Source: Betaproteobacteria bacterium (GTDB lineage: Bacteria > Pseudomonadota > Gammaproteobacteria > Burkholderiales > SG8-39). From it: a stretch of 64,000 nucleotides of DNA. Of this stretch, positions 17,696-28,347 are shown piece by piece (the first letter of the stretch is position 1; each line of letters starts with the position of its first letter). Both the position numbers and the translations under genes were made by a program. The notes beneath the pieces were generated by a model that was not told where the DNA came from, made no database searches, and was given only the letters and a program-made list of their open reading frames with translations. Location of the stretch: assembly GCA_016195915.1 (NCBI GenBank), contig JACPYS010000063.1, positions 74,388 to 138,387 of the forward strand, in the 5' to 3' direction.

Positions 17696-18694
17696 ATGGC
17701 GCGAGCAGCCGAAGAAACGATCCTGTGCGTCGACCTGGGAGGCACCAAGACCTTGCTCGAGCTTTCGAGCGTCGGCGCAGTCGCGCCGCGTTTCGAACGA
17801 CGCTACCTGGCCGCGGACCACGCCGGATTCATCGAGATGCTGCGGCATTTCGTCGACGAATTCGCGCGCGAGACGGGCACGTTACCCCGGATCGCGGCGG
17901 GATGCCTCTGCGTTGCGGGTCCGATCGAAGGCGACCGGGTGCGGGTCACCCAACTGCCGTGGGAGTTCGGCGCCGACGCGGTCGCGGCTGAATTCGGCAT
18001 CGGGCGCTTGCGTCTGGTGAACGATTTCGAGGCGTGCGCGCACGGAATCGATGTACTGCAGGCGGGCGACCTGTTGACGCTGCAGTCGGGGCGCGCCGAT
18101 CCGCGCGGGCACCGCGTCGTGCTCGGCGCGGGCACCGGTCTGGGCGTCGCATATTCGATCTGGACCGGCCACGGGCGCCGGGCGATTGCCGGTGAAGGCG
18201 GGCACGCGGGGTTCGCTCCGCGTGATGAACTGCAGTGCGAACTGTGGCGCGACGTGCATGCGCAAGCCGGTTACGTCAGCTGCGAGCATCTGCTTTCCGG
18301 CGCGGGCATCGAGCGGATCTACGGTTTTCTGCAACGCAGGGCGGGTGGGAGCACGAGCTCACCCGGTGGAGCGCAGCGCATCGCCGAATCCGGCTTGAGC
18401 GGGGAACCGCTCGCGGCCGCGGCGCTGGCGTTGTTCGCGAGCATCTTCGGCGCAGTCGCGGGCGATCATGCGCTTGGCGCGATGACGCGGGGAGGCGTGT
18501 ATCTGGCGGGCGGAATTGCCCCGAAAGTGCTGCCGCACGCCGGGGCTGCGCAATTCATCGAGGCGTTCCGCGCGAAAGGCGTGCACCAGCCGCTGATGGA
18601 TGGCTTCCCGGTGCATGTGGTGCTCAACGAGCGTCTGGGCCTGATGGGCGCTCGGCGCATGGCGGGCGAGTTGATCCAGGTCAAGCTGCCGTGA
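17696..18694 (+). CDS. glk: Glucokinase
   Basis: 332-residue ROK-unrelated bacterial glucokinase of the Glk type, which phosphorylates free glucose with ATP. Seen: the phosphate-1 motif LCVDLGGTKTLLEL, the sugar-side segment LRLVNDFEACAHGI, the ATP-binding GAGTGLGVAY and GEGGHAGFAPRD. The start ATG at 17696 is where homology begins, shortly after the preceding stop. It ends 22 bases before the convergent glgB stop. In the island it would rephosphorylate glucose released by debranching or glucanotransferase reactions. Confidence 0.93.
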   Translation: MARAAEETILCVDLGGTKTLLELSSVGAVAPRFERRYLAADHAGFIEMLRHFVDEFARETGTLPRIAAGCLCVAGPIEGDRVRVTQLPWEFGADAVAAEFGIGRLRLVNDFEACAHGIDVLQAGDLLTLQSGRADPRGHRVVLGAGTGLGVAYSIWTGHGRRAIAGEGGHAGFAPRDELQCELWRDVHAQAGYVSCEHLLSGAGIERIYGFLQRRAGGSTSSPGGAQRIAESGLSGEPLAAAALALFASIFGAVAGDHALGAMTRGGVYLAGGIAPKVLPHAGAAQFIEAFRAKGVHQPLMDGFPVHVVLNERLGLMGARRMAGELIQVKLP

Positions 18695-18716
18695 TCCAAC
18701 GCGCGCGGCCTTCGGG

Positions 18717-20639
18717 TCAGGTGTCGCGCATCGGGGCGATGACGATGCACGCAAGCGGAGGGAGCGTCAGCGCGGCGTGGGCGGGAAGGCCCATCCATTC
18801 TCCGCCCGCAGCGATGATCACTCCATGGTTGCCGGAATCGCTCCCGCCATAGTAGCGCGAGTCGCTGTTGAGAACCTCGTGGTAATGTCCTGCCGCAGGC
18901 AGTCCGAGCCGGTAAGCGACGCGTGGCACGGGCGTGAAGTTGAGTACGACGGCAACGAACGAGCCGTCGCGCGCGGAACGCAGGAAACTCACTACCGAAC
19001 GCTCCGCATCATGACAATCGACCCAGCGGAACCCGTCCTGCGTAAAATCCAGTTCGTACAGGCAGGGCGTGTCCCGGTAGATACGGTTGAGGTCGCGCGC
19101 CAGGGCGTGCACGCCCGCGTGACGCTTGTCCGAAAGGCTCGCCCAGTCGATCTCGCGGCGCTCGCTCCACTCGCCCGCCATGCCGAATTCGTTACCCATG
19201 AAATTGAGCTTCTTGCCGGGCGCGGTGAGCTGGTAGGCCAGCAGCAGGCGCAGGTTGGCGAAACGCTGCCAGTCGTCGCCCGGCATCCTCCCGAGTAGCG
19301 AACCTTTTTCATGCACCACTTCGTCGTGCGAAAACGGCAGCACGAAGTTCTCGCTGTACGCATACAGCTGCCCGAAGGTGATTTCCCCATGGCGAAACCG
19401 CCGGTGCACCGGATCGCGCCTGATGTAGGCGAGCGTGTCGTGCATCCAGCCCATGTTCCATTTCATCGAAAAGCCCAGCCCGCCGAGGTAAGCGGGCCGC
19501 GAAACCATCGGCCAGGCGGTCGACTCCTCGGCGATGGTCAGCGCGCCGGGAAATTCCCCGTGCACCATGACGTTGAGTTCGCGCAGGAATTCGACCGCCT
19601 CGAGGTTTTCGCGCCCGCCGTGGCGATTGGGCAGCCATTCGCCGGCGCGGCGCGAATAGTCGAGGTAGAGCATCGAGGCGACCGCGTCCACGCGCAGGCC
19701 GTCGATGTGGAACTCCGAGAGCCAGCAATACGCCGAGGCGAGCAGGAAGCCGCGCACTTCGTGGCGCCCGTAGTTGAACACGTGGGTGCCCCAGTCCGCG
19801 TGAAATCCGAGACGCGGGTCCTCGTGCTCGTAGAGGGCGGTGCCGTCGAAGCGGGCAAGCCCCCAGTCATCGGACGGAAAGTGCCCGGGCACCCAGTCGA
19901 GGATCACCCCGATTCCCGCGCAATGGCACCGGTCGACGAAAGCGCGCAACCCATCGGGCGAACCGTAGCGGCTCGTGGGCGCGAAAAAACCGGTACTCTG
20001 ATAACCCCAGGACTCATCCAGCGGGTGCTCGGTGACAGGGAGCAGCTCGACATGCGTGTAGCCCATTTCCAGCAGATAGGGCACCAGAGTTTCTGCAAGC
20101 TCGAGGTAGGAATAGACGCGGCCGTCGGGGTGACGCCGCCAGGAGCCGGCATGCGCTTCGTAGATATTGAGAGGCGCATGCAGCCAGTCCCAGCCGCGGC
20201 GCGCCTGCATCCATGCTGCGTCCTGCCACGCGTGGCCAGCCGGCGCCGCGACCCTCGACGCGGTTCCGGGGCGAAGCTCGAAGGCGCGCGCGTAGGGATC
20301 GGTCTTGAGGCGGACCGTGCCGCTGTCACGATGACGCAATTCGAATTTGTAGTGCGCGCCGGCTGCCACGCCCGGCACAAAACGCGCCCACACGCCGCTC
20401 GCACCGAGCATGCGCAGAGCATGCGCGCGGGCGTCCCAGGCGTTGAAGTCACCGACCACGCTTACGCGGTCGGCGTTCGGCGCCCAGACTGCGAAGCGCA
20501 CGCCGTCGACAGCGTCGATGCGCAGGGGGTTCGCGCCGAGCATCCGGTACGCCTGCAGCAGGCGCCCCGAGTTGAACAGGTGCAGGTCGTGATCGGAGAT
20601 GGCGGCCGGAAACGGGAACTGTGCGGCCGGGTCGGACAT
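18717..20639 (-). CDS. glgB: 1,4-alpha-glucan branching enzyme
   Basis: 640-residue GH13 enzyme that makes alpha-1,6 branches in glycogen. An N-terminal CBM48 module holds [20 protein letters not shown]. The TIM barrel holds the nucleophile Asp318 in [10 protein letters not shown] and the acid/base Glu371 in TIAEES, with the third carboxylate in [14 protein letters not shown]. Its length is typical of the shorter forms, without a second N-terminal CBM. It starts with ATG at 20639, divergent from glgC with 62 bases between starts, so a shared control region is likely. Confidence 0.95.
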   Translation of the reverse strand: MSDPAAQFPFPAAISDHDLHLFNSGRLLQAYRMLGANPLRIDAVDGVRFAVWAPNADRVSVVGDFNAWDARAHALRMLGASGVWARFVPGVAAGAHYKFELRHRDSGTVRLKTDPYARAFELRPGTASRVAAPAGHAWQDAAWMQARRGWDWLHAPLNIYEAHAGSWRRHPDGRVYSYLELAETLVPYLLEMGYTHVELLPVTEHPLDESWGYQSTGFFAPTSRYGSPDGLRAFVDRCHCAGIGVILDWVPGHFPSDDWGLARFDGTALYEHEDPRLGFHADWGTHVFNYGRHEVRGFLLASAYCWLSEFHIDGLRVDAVASMLYLDYSRRAGEWLPNRHGGRENLEAVEFLRELNVMVHGEFPGALTIAEESTAWPMVSRPAYLGGLGFSMKWNMGWMHDTLAYIRRDPVHRRFRHGEITFGQLYAYSENFVLPFSHDEVVHEKGSLLGRMPGDDWQRFANLRLLLAYQLTAPGKKLNFMGNEFGMAGEWSERREIDWASLSDKRHAGVHALARDLNRIYRDTPCLYELDFTQDGFRWVDCHDAERSVVSFLRSARDGSFVAVVLNFTPVPRVAYRLGLPAAGHYHEVLNSDSRYYGGSDSGNHGVIIAAGGEWMGLPAHAALTLPPLACIVIAPMRDT

Positions 20640-20701
20640 TCGGGCATTATATCGATGCGCAAACGTGCCCCACAGAAGCGGTAACTCGAAGGGAACCAGC
20701 C

Positions 20702-22036
20702 ATGGACCATGCAGAAGGAATCACCGGGGCCGACGGTCGTACGATTCCGCGCGGTTACGTGCGGGATGCGCAGCATCCGGAACTCTCCGAACTGGCGCGC
20801 CAGTCGCTCGCGATCATCCTCGCGGGGGGACGGGGACAGCGCCTCGGTCCGCTCACCGTCTGGCGCGCAAAACCCGCTTTGCCCTTCGGCGGCAAGCTGC
20901 GCATCGTCGATTTCGCGTTGTCCAACTGCATCAATTCGGGGGTGCGCCGCATCGGCATCTGCACCCAGTACAAGGCGCAGAGCCTGATCCGGCACGTGCA
21001 GCAGGGCTGGTCGTTCCTCGACGGGCGTTTCGGGGAGTTCGTAGAGTTGCTGCCGGCCCAGCAGCGCGTCACCGCCGCGTGGTATCAAGGTACCGCCGAC
21101 GCGGTGTACCAGAACCTCGATCTGTTGCGCCAGCACGACCCCAGGCACATGATCATCCTGGCGGGCGACCACGTGTACAAGATGGACTACGCAAAGATGC
21201 TCGCCGACCACGTGGCCGCCGAGGCGGACATGAGTATCGCCTGCATGGAAGTGCCGATGTCCGCTGCGACCGGCTTCGGGGTGATGCAGGTGGACGGGAA
21301 TCGGCGGGTGATCGGTTTCGAGGAGAAGCCGCGCGCGCCCGCGCCGATGCCCGAGCGGCCCGACACCGCTCTCGCTTCGATGGGAATCTACGTGTTCAAC
21401 ACGCGCTTTCTCTACGAACAGCTCATGCGGGACGCCGACGAGCGCGACTCCAGCCACGATTTCGGCAAGGACCTCATTCCCTACCTGATCCGGCGCGGCT
21501 ATCGCATCTGCGCGCACCGCTTTGCCGATTCCTGCGTCAACATGACCGAGGGCCGTCCCTACTGGCGCGATGTCGGCACCATCGACGCCTACTGGGAAGC
21601 GAACATGGATCTCACCAAGGTGACGCCGGACCTGAATCTGTATGACCGCGCCTGGCCGGTCTGGAGCTACCCGGAGCAGTTGCCGCCGGCGAAATTCGTG
21701 TTTGACGACGACGGGCGGCGTGGCCAGGCCATCGATTCGCTCATCTCCGGTGGCTGCATCGTCAGCGGCTCGAGCGTGCGCCGCTCCGTGCTGTTCTCGC
21801 GCTCGCGCGTGCACAGTTACTGCACGCTCGACGAGGCGGTGATCCTGCCCGACGTGGAGATCGGCCGCCACTGCATTCTCAAGCGGGTAGTGCTCGACAA
21901 GTACTGCAAACTGCGCGAGGGGCTGCAGGCGGGGGTCGATGTGGATGCCGACCGCAAGCGCTTCCACGTCACCGACGGAGGCGTGACCCTGATCACCCCG
22001 GAAATGCTCGGGCAGCAGATCCACCACCTCCGATGA
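20702..22036 (+). CDS. glgC: Glucose-1-phosphate adenylyltransferase (ADP-glucose pyrophosphorylase)
   Basis: 444-residue enzyme for the committed step of glycogen synthesis, making ADP-glucose from glucose 1-phosphate and ATP. Motifs: nucleotide loop [32 protein letters not shown], the active-site segment DHVYKMDY and the sugar-side FEEKPRAP. The C-terminal beta-helix has DVEIGRHC. An AAGGGA ribosome site precedes the ATG at 20702. Its stop overlaps by four bases (ATGA) the start of the GH57 gene, so translation is coupled. It is probably allosterically controlled, as is usual for the family. Confidence 0.95.
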   Translation: MDHAEGITGADGRTIPRGYVRDAQHPELSELARQSLAIILAGGRGQRLGPLTVWRAKPALPFGGKLRIVDFALSNCINSGVRRIGICTQYKAQSLIRHVQQGWSFLDGRFGEFVELLPAQQRVTAAWYQGTADAVYQNLDLLRQHDPRHMIILAGDHVYKMDYAKMLADHVAAEADMSIACMEVPMSAATGFGVMQVDGNRRVIGFEEKPRAPAPMPERPDTALASMGIYVFNTRFLYEQLMRDADERDSSHDFGKDLIPYLIRRGYRICAHRFADSCVNMTEGRPYWRDVGTIDAYWEANMDLTKVTPDLNLYDRAWPVWSYPEQLPPAKFVFDDDGRRGQAIDSLISGGCIVSGSSVRRSVLFSRSRVHSYCTLDEAVILPDVEIGRHCILKRVVLDKYCKLREGLQAGVDVDADRKRFHVTDGGVTLITPEMLGQQIHHLR

Positions 22037-23763
22037 GCGCATCCATGCATGCTGTCGACCTGGTGCTTGCCTGGCACATGCACCAGCCGGACTACCGTGA
22101 CCCCGTCAGCGGCGAATTCCGGCTGCCGTGGGTGTACCTGCACGCGATCAAGGATTACAGCGACATGGCCGGCCACCTCGAGCGCCACCCGGGGGTGCGC
22201 GTGGTGGTGAATTTCGTGCCGGTGCTGCTCGATCAGCTCCAGGACTATGGCGATCAGTTCGCGAGCGGCGAGTTGCGTGATCCGCTGCTGCGGCTCCTCG
22301 GGCGCAGCGAGGCGACGGCGCTGACGCCCGCCGAGCGCCGGTTTGCGATCGAGCTCTGTTTTCACGCGAATCACGAACGGATGGTCAAGCCATTTCCTGC
22401 TTACCGCCGCCTGTACGATCTGTTTTGTTCGCTTGAGCCGCAGGGCGCAAGCGCGCTCGAGTACCTGTCCGATCGTTTCTTCTATGACCTGCTGGTCTGG
22501 TATCACCTCGCATGGACCGGCGAGACGCTGCGGCGAGGGTCCGAGCCGGTCGCGCGATTGATGGCGCTCGGAGAGCATTTCAGCGAAGCGCAACGCCGCG
22601 AACTGCTCGAGTTGATCGGGAGGACCGTGCGCTCGATCGTGCCGCGCTATCGCGCGCTCGCCGAGGCCGGGCGCGTGGAGCTCTCGACGACGCCCTACTT
22701 CCACCCCATCGCGCCGTTGCTGATCGACTTTGGCGCGGCGCGCGATGCGCAGCCGGAGATCGCACTGCCCGCGTCGTCGGTCTACCCCGGCGGGCGCGAA
22801 CGCAGCATTGCGCAGCTTCAAGCGGCGCGCGAGGCGCACGAGCGCCATTTCGGCGCGCAGCCCGCGGGACTGTGGCCGGCCGAGGGCGCGGTTTCGCGGC
22901 CGTTTGCGCAACTCGCGGCCGAGCAAGGATTCGCCTGGCTGGCATCCAGCCAGAGCGTTCTCGGCCGGAGCCTCGCGCGCAACCGGACCGCCACGCCGGC
23001 AGACGCGGCATCGCGGCACCGCCCCTACCGCCTCACGGATTGCGCCGCGAACTGCGCATTGTTCTTCCGCGATGACCGGTTGTCCGATCTGATCGGCTTT
23101 CAATACGCGAAATGGCACGGGCAGGACGCGGCCGTGAACTTCATTTCCGAACTCGAGGCGATCGGGCGCGCCGTCCCGGCCGCGGAGCGGCCCCTGGTCA
23201 GCGTGATCCTCGACGGCGAGAACGCGTGGGAGTACTACCCCTACAACGGTTATTACTTCTTCGAAGATCTGTACGGGCGATTCGAAACGGATGCCGCTGT
23301 TCGCACGCACACCTTCAGCAGTTACCTCGCGGCGCATCCCGGCGAGGCGGGCGCAGCGGACGGGTTCGCGCAGTTCGGCGCGCTGGACAATCTTGCGGCC
23401 GGGAGCTGGATCGCCGGCAATTTCTCGACCTGGATCGGTTCGACCGACAAGAACCACGCATGGGACCTGCTATGCGCCGCTAAACAGAGCCTCGACCTCG
23501 TATTCGCGAGCGGGCGGCTCGATGGCGTGCGCAAGCAGGCCGCGCTGCGTCAACTGGGCGATTGCGAGGCTTCCGACTGGTTCTGGTGGTTCGGCGACTA
23601 CAATCCGGCGGCAGCAGTGGCGAGCTTCGACCGGCTGTATCGCGGCAAACTCAGAAATCTCTACCAGCTGCTCGAATTGCCCGCGCCTGCCGCCCTGGAC
23701 GTGCCGATCAGCCGCGGGCGGGGTGAGCCCGAATTGGGCGGTGCAATGCGGCGTTCGGGTTGA
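22033..23763 (+). CDS. GH57-family alpha-glucan hydrolase or transferase
   Basis: 576-residue glycoside hydrolase of family 57. Visible family features: VLAWHMHQPDYRDP near the start with the metal/substrate histidines, the likely catalytic region GLWPAEGAVSRPFAQL, and ILDGENAWEYYPYNGYYFFE with the second acidic residue. The ATG overlaps the glgC stop (ATGA). Proteins of this subgroup are annotated as alpha-amylase/alpha-mannosidase-like or as maltodextrin-processing enzymes; I cannot distinguish them. Position in the operon supports a role in trimming or remodelling glycogen-derived dextrins. It is followed by a second GH57 gene after 13 bases. Confidence 0.85.
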   Translation: MSASMHAVDLVLAWHMHQPDYRDPVSGEFRLPWVYLHAIKDYSDMAGHLERHPGVRVVVNFVPVLLDQLQDYGDQFASGELRDPLLRLLGRSEATALTPAERRFAIELCFHANHERMVKPFPAYRRLYDLFCSLEPQGASALEYLSDRFFYDLLVWYHLAWTGETLRRGSEPVARLMALGEHFSEAQRRELLELIGRTVRSIVPRYRALAEAGRVELSTTPYFHPIAPLLIDFGAARDAQPEIALPASSVYPGGRERSIAQLQAAREAHERHFGAQPAGLWPAEGAVSRPFAQLAAEQGFAWLASSQSVLGRSLARNRTATPADAASRHRPYRLTDCAANCALFFRDDRLSDLIGFQYAKWHGQDAAVNFISELEAIGRAVPAAERPLVSVILDGENAWEYYPYNGYYFFEDLYGRFETDAAVRTHTFSSYLAAHPGEAGAADGFAQFGALDNLAAGSWIAGNFSTWIGSTDKNHAWDLLCAAKQSLDLVFASGRLDGVRKQAALRQLGDCEASDWFWWFGDYNPAAAVASFDRLYRGKLRNLYQLLELPAPAALDVPISRGRGEPELGGAMRRSG

Positions 23764-23776
23764 ACGGCGGCCGGCA

Positions 23777-25840
23777 GTGACTGATCGAATCGCTTTGCTC
23801 CTCGGTGTGCATGCGCACCAGCCGATCGGGAACTTTCCCGAGGTCCTGGAGCGCGCGCATGAGCGCTGCTATCGGCCGTTTCTGCGCACGCTGCACGACT
23901 ATCCGCAATTCCGCTTCGCGGCGCATTTCAGCGGACCGCTGCTCGATTACCTGTTCGAGCATCACCCCGGGGACATGCGCCTGCTGGTCGAAATGTCGGA
24001 GCGCGGGCAGGTCGAGCTGTTCGGCGGCGGCGATACCGAGCCGGTGCTCTCTGCGATTCCGGAGCGCGATCGGCTCGGGCAGGTCGAACACCTGTCCGCC
24101 AGACTTGCCGGTCGTTTCGGCGGGCGCCCGCGCGGCGCGTGGCTGACCGAGCGCGTCTGGCAGAGTTCGGTGGTGCCCGCTCTCGTCGCCGGCGGCATCG
24201 GCTATGTCACTGTCGACGACTACCATTTTCTCTGCGCCGGGCGGCGCCCGGAGGAACTCGGCGGCTACTTCACCACGGAGGAAGGCGGGCAGGTGCTCGA
24301 CTTGTTTCCGATCTCGGAGGCGCTGCGCTATCGCATTCCGTTCGCGCTTGCCGAGGATACGGTGGCGTATCTGGAGGGCCTTGCGGCCCGGGGTGCGAAC
24401 CAGGCCGCGGTGTATTTCGACGATATCGAAAAATTCGGCATCTGGCCGGAAACCTACGAGTGGGTCTACCAGAAGGGCTGGCTGCGCCGGTTCATCGAAG
24501 CGACCCTCGCCTCGAACAGGATCGAGGTGCAGATCTACCGCGATTTCCACGCGCGCCAGAGGACGCGAGGTGTCGTGTACCTGCCAACCACATCCTATAT
24601 CGAGATGAACGAATGGACGCTTCCGGCGGCCGCGGCCGAAGCCTACCGGCAACTGATCGAGACTTCGCGGCAGGCCGGACGCTTCGACGTGGAAAAACCG
24701 TTCCTGCGCGGCGGGATCTGGCCGAATTTCCTGTCGCGCTACCCGGAGTCGAACTGGATGCACAAGCGCATGCTTGCACTGTCCGCGCGCCTCGCCGCCT
24801 GCCCGGAAAGTGGCAGCGGCGCGGATCTGCACCACCTCCTGCATGCCGCGCAGGCGAACGACGCGTACTGGCACGGACTGTTCGGCGGGCTGTACCTGCC
24901 GCATCTGCGGCGAGGCGTGTGGAGCAATCTGGTTTCTCTCGAGCACGCACTTGATCAATTGCAGCCTCGGGCTGCCAGCGCATGCGCTGATATCGACCAC
25001 GACGGCGTGGACGAACTGTTTCTGCGCAGCGGCGGGGTGCAGGCGGTGATCAAGCTCGACGGGCGCGCTGCGGTTTGCGAGCTGGACGCCTACGCGCTGG
25101 CGCAGAATTTTGGCGACACCCTGAGACGCCATGCCGAGCACTACCACGGCCGGGTGATGAAAACGCAGGAGCGCAAGCACGCCAGCGGCGGTATCGCCTC
25201 GGCGCACGAGCGCGAACGCCTCAAGCATCCGATCGAGGCATCCGAACTGGTTGCCGATGCCGAGCCGCAGACCCTGCTGCGCGACACCTGGCGCGGGGCG
25301 GATGGCACCGCGCGGGCGATCAACTGCTACGTGCCTGGAAACCTTGTGCCGAATGCAGCGCAGGTGATTTTTTCGGCCGCATTGGGCGAACTGCGCCTGG
25401 ACAAGACGATCGCCGTCGCGGGCAACTCGCTTTCGGCACACTATCGCCTTGCACCCCAGGGGAACGGGGAACTGCGCACCGTACTCGCGCTCGCCATGCC
25501 GAGTTGCGACGGCTACGGTGGCCGCTGCATGCATCAGGGAGAAATCCTCGGCGGCTTTGCTCAGGAATTTGATCTGTCGCCGGTTGCAGAATTCGTCCTG
25601 GACGACCGCCACATGCGAGGCGGGATCACGCTTTCGATCGAACCGCCGGCGCGTCTCACCGGGCGTCCCTACCACACGGTTTCGCAATCGGAAGACGGCT
25701 TCGAGCGCATCATGCAATGTATCGTGCTTGAGATTGCCTGGAGCCTCGAGGGCAATCAGACCGATTGCACGCTGGTGCTGCGAATCGACGCAGATGGCGG
25801 CGAGCGCTTGCCGGCGGGCTCTTTGCATGCCCGCCGATGA
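23777..25840 (+). CDS. GH57 4-alpha-glucanotransferase
   Basis: 687-residue family 57 enzyme that probably transfers glucan segments between maltodextrins. The N-terminal barrel begins IALLLGVHAHQPIGNFPEVL. The nucleophile is probably Glu125 in AWLTERVWQ, and the acid/base lies in YFDDIEKFGIWPE (Asp215 or 216). The C-terminal beta-sandwich region fits the DUF1925/DUF1926 arrangement of archaeal-type glucanotransferases. The start is a GTG at 23777, chosen because homology begins there. The gene completes the glycogen operon on this strand. An alpha-amylase of the same family is the alternative. Confidence 0.87.
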   Translation: MTDRIALLLGVHAHQPIGNFPEVLERAHERCYRPFLRTLHDYPQFRFAAHFSGPLLDYLFEHHPGDMRLLVEMSERGQVELFGGGDTEPVLSAIPERDRLGQVEHLSARLAGRFGGRPRGAWLTERVWQSSVVPALVAGGIGYVTVDDYHFLCAGRRPEELGGYFTTEEGGQVLDLFPISEALRYRIPFALAEDTVAYLEGLAARGANQAAVYFDDIEKFGIWPETYEWVYQKGWLRRFIEATLASNRIEVQIYRDFHARQRTRGVVYLPTTSYIEMNEWTLPAAAAEAYRQLIETSRQAGRFDVEKPFLRGGIWPNFLSRYPESNWMHKRMLALSARLAACPESGSGADLHHLLHAAQANDAYWHGLFGGLYLPHLRRGVWSNLVSLEHALDQLQPRAASACADIDHDGVDELFLRSGGVQAVIKLDGRAAVCELDAYALAQNFGDTLRRHAEHYHGRVMKTQERKHASGGIASAHERERLKHPIEASELVADAEPQTLLRDTWRGADGTARAINCYVPGNLVPNAAQVIFSAALGELRLDKTIAVAGNSLSAHYRLAPQGNGELRTVLALAMPSCDGYGGRCMHQGEILGGFAQEFDLSPVAEFVLDDRHMRGGITLSIEPPARLTGRPYHTVSQSEDGFERIMQCIVLEIAWSLEGNQTDCTLVLRIDADGGERLPAGSLHARR

Positions 25841-25928
25841 GAAGGCGCCCGAGCGCAAGGCGCGCAAGCGGAAGACCAGGATCAGCTGATTTGCGGCAGT
25901 TTTTTGCGCGCGCAGGCCGGAGTCGCAG

Positions 25929-26927
25929 ATGCCTCAAGCGGAGATGATGGCGTTGCGCGTGCGTGCGCCGGGGGAACCCTTGTCACGCGATGCGCTGCCG
26001 GTCCCCGTTCCCGGTGCCCGCCAGATCCTGATCAGGGTGCGCGCCTGCGGCGTGTGCCGCACCGACCTGCACATCGCGGATGGGGAGCTTGCCGATTGCA
26101 GCCTGCCCGTCACGCCGGGCCACGAGATCGTGGGCGCGGTGGCGGCATCGGGTTCGGATGCGGGGCGCTTCAAGGAGGGTGAGCGCGTGGGCGTGCCGTG
26201 GCTGGGATGGACCTGCGGCGCATGCGATTACTGCACGAGCGGACGCGAGAATCTTTGCGATCGCGCGCGATTTACCGGTTATCACTACGCGGGCGGCTAC
26301 GCGGAATATGCAGTCGCTGACGAGCGCTATTGCCTGCCGATTCCGGAGCACTACGGGGACGCAGAGGCGGCGCCGCTGCTTTGCGCCGGAGTGATCGGTT
26401 TTCGCTCGTACACGATGGCGGGAGACGCGGCGCGCATAGGCCTTTACGGCTTCGGCGCGGCCGGGCACATCCTTGCGCAGGTGGCGGCTGAACAGGGCAG
26501 GGAGGTGTTCGCGTTCACGCGTCCCGGCGACGCAGCCGGCCAGGCGTTCGCACGCCGGCTCGGGGTGAAATGGGCGGGCGGATCCGACGAGGCACCGCCG
26601 GATCCGCTTGATGCAGCGATACTGTTTGCGCCTGCGGGCGGGCTCGTGCCGCAGGCGCTCAAACACGTCAGAAAAGGCGGACGCGTGATATGCGGAGGCA
26701 TCCACATGAGCGACATACCGTCGTTCCCGTATGCGTTGCTGTGGGGGGAGCGGCGCGTGCAGTCGGTCGCCAATCTGACGCGCGCCGACGGCGATGCGTT
26801 CATGCGCGTCGCGTCGCGCACGCCGATCCGCACCGAGACCCGCACCTATCCGCTCGAGCAGGCAAACCAGGCGCTCGCGGATTTGCGCGGCGGCAGGCTG
26901 GAGGGAGCTGCCGTGCTTGTGCCGTGA
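25929..26927 (+). CDS. Zinc-dependent alcohol dehydrogenase
   Basis: 332-residue medium-chain dehydrogenase. The catalytic zinc ligands are Cys43 in CGVCRTDLH and His65/Glu66 in TPGHEIVG. The structural zinc cysteines are Cys96, 99, 102 and 110 in CGACDYCTSGRENLC. The NAD-binding fold has GLYGFGAAGHILAQVAAEQG. The start ATG at 25929 is preceded by a weak site. The gene stands alone between the glycogen operon and the aminotransferase, both on the same strand. The substrate is unknown; the class commonly oxidises simple alcohols or reduces aldehydes. Confidence 0.9.
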   Translation: MPQAEMMALRVRAPGEPLSRDALPVPVPGARQILIRVRACGVCRTDLHIADGELADCSLPVTPGHEIVGAVAASGSDAGRFKEGERVGVPWLGWTCGACDYCTSGRENLCDRARFTGYHYAGGYAEYAVADERYCLPIPEHYGDAEAAPLLCAGVIGFRSYTMAGDAARIGLYGFGAAGHILAQVAAEQGREVFAFTRPGDAAGQAFARRLGVKWAGGSDEAPPDPLDAAILFAPAGGLVPQALKHVRKGGRVICGGIHMSDIPSFPYALLWGERRVQSVANLTRADGDAFMRVASRTPIRTETRTYPLEQANQALADLRGGRLEGAAVLVP

Positions 26928-26995
26928 CTGCTGCGCGCGACGCCGCTCGAAGGTATCATCACCAATTCCCAATCAGTCAATCGCAGGAGAACGCC

Positions 26996-28327
26996 ATGGG
27001 CCACGCCGATCCGAGTCTTGATGTCAACGTGATGGATTACCAGTGGATTCCGTTCACGCCGAACCGCGATTTCCGCACGGAGCCGAAGATCTTCGTGCGC
27101 GCGGAAGGAGTGCACTACTGGAGCGACAACGGCGACAAGATCCTCGATGGCAGCAGCGGGCTGTTTTGCGTGCCGCTCGGCCACGGCCGGCGCGAGATCG
27201 CCGATGCCGTGCACAAGCAGCTGCTCGAATTGGATTTCGCAGGCGCGTTCTGCCGCAGTCACCCGAAGGCGTTTCAGCTGGCGAAGAAGGTCGCGGAATT
27301 CACGCCCGCGGGGATGAACCGCGTGTTTTTCACGAACTCCGGCTCTGAGGCGGTCGACACCGCGATGAAGATCGCGCTGGCGTACCACCGCGCGAAAGGC
27401 GAGGCCGGGCGCAGCATGTTCGTGTCGCGCGAGCGCGCGTATCACGGCGTCAACATGGGCGGCGTCGCGCTCTCGGGGCTGGTGCGCAACCGCGATGTGT
27501 TCGGACCGGGCGTGGCGGGCGTGGTGCACATGCGCTCCACCGTGCTCCCGGAGAACAGGTTCGTCAGGGGCCAGCCGCACAAGGGCGCGGAACTCGCCGA
27601 GGACCTCGCGCGGCTGATCGCGCTGCACGGCGCGCAGAACATCGCCGCGGTGTTCATCGAGCCGATTGCCGGCTCCACCGGCTGCCTGCCACCGCCGCTC
27701 GGTTACCTCGAGCGCGTGCGCGAGCTGTGCACGCAAAACGGCATCCTGCTGGTGTTCGACGAAGTGATCAATGGGCTCGGCCGCACCGGGTACGACTTCG
27801 CTTCCAAGGCGTTCAATGTCACGCCCGACATCCTCACCATGGCCAAGGCGCTCACCAACGGCATGCAACCGATGGGTGCGGTGGCGGTGCGCCAGGACAT
27901 CCACGACAGCATTGTCAACCGCGGGCCCGAGCACCTGGTCGAGTTCTTCCACGGCTATACCTATACGGCGCATCCGGCGTCCTGCGCTGCGGGCCTTGCG
28001 ACGCTGGAGATCTACCAGCGCGAGAAGACCTTCGACAAGGCACGCGCACTGGGCGAGTATTTCCTCGACCGCGTGTTCGAGCTGCAGGACCTGCCGTGCA
28101 TGAGCGATATCCGCGGCTACGGGCTGATGGCCGCGTTCGACCTGAAGGTGAAGGACGGCAAGCCGGGGCTGGCCGGACATGAAGTGCAGAAGCGCCTGTT
28201 CGACGCCGGCCTGCACGTGAAAGCGACCGGAGACGCGATCATCATGGCGCCCGCCTACGTGGCCGAAAGGAAGCACGTGGACGAGATGATGTCGATCATC
28301 CGCGCGGTGTTGTCGAAGTGGTCGTGA
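26996..28327 (+). CDS. Class III omega-amino acid:pyruvate aminotransferase (beta-alanine type)
   Basis: 443-residue PLP enzyme of the acetylornithine/ornithine aminotransferase fold class. The ATG follows a clear GCAGGAGA ribosome site. Seen: FTNSGSEAVDTAMKIALAYH, the cofactor Asp255 in FDEVING and the Schiff-base Lys284 in MAKALTNG. The N-terminal phrase DYQWIPFTPNRDF and the FCRSHPKAFQLA region resemble beta-alanine:pyruvate and other omega-amino acid aminotransferases. It would give a semialdehyde and alanine. It sits 20 bases before the ABC transporter binding protein, so a role in catabolism of the imported amine or peptide is plausible but unproven. Confidence 0.88.
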   Translation: MGHADPSLDVNVMDYQWIPFTPNRDFRTEPKIFVRAEGVHYWSDNGDKILDGSSGLFCVPLGHGRREIADAVHKQLLELDFAGAFCRSHPKAFQLAKKVAEFTPAGMNRVFFTNSGSEAVDTAMKIALAYHRAKGEAGRSMFVSRERAYHGVNMGGVALSGLVRNRDVFGPGVAGVVHMRSTVLPENRFVRGQPHKGAELAEDLARLIALHGAQNIAAVFIEPIAGSTGCLPPPLGYLERVRELCTQNGILLVFDEVINGLGRTGYDFASKAFNVTPDILTMAKALTNGMQPMGAVAVRQDIHDSIVNRGPEHLVEFFHGYTYTAHPASCAAGLATLEIYQREKTFDKARALGEYFLDRVFELQDLPCMSDIRGYGLMAAFDLKVKDGKPGLAGHEVQKRLFDAGLHVKATGDAIIMAPAYVAERKHVDEMMSIIRAVLSKWS

Positions 28328-28347
28328 ACAACGGGGAGGGCGGCGGG

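Noticed and set aside
23708-25867. 719-codon minus-strand frame opposite the second GH57 gene
   Set aside because: It lacks family motifs, whereas the plus strand shows GH57 catalytic motifs.
25827-25889. 20-residue basic peptide frame overlapping the end of the second GH57 gene
   Set aside because: It is too short, lacks its own ribosome site and matches no known family, although lysine/arginine-rich tails do exist.
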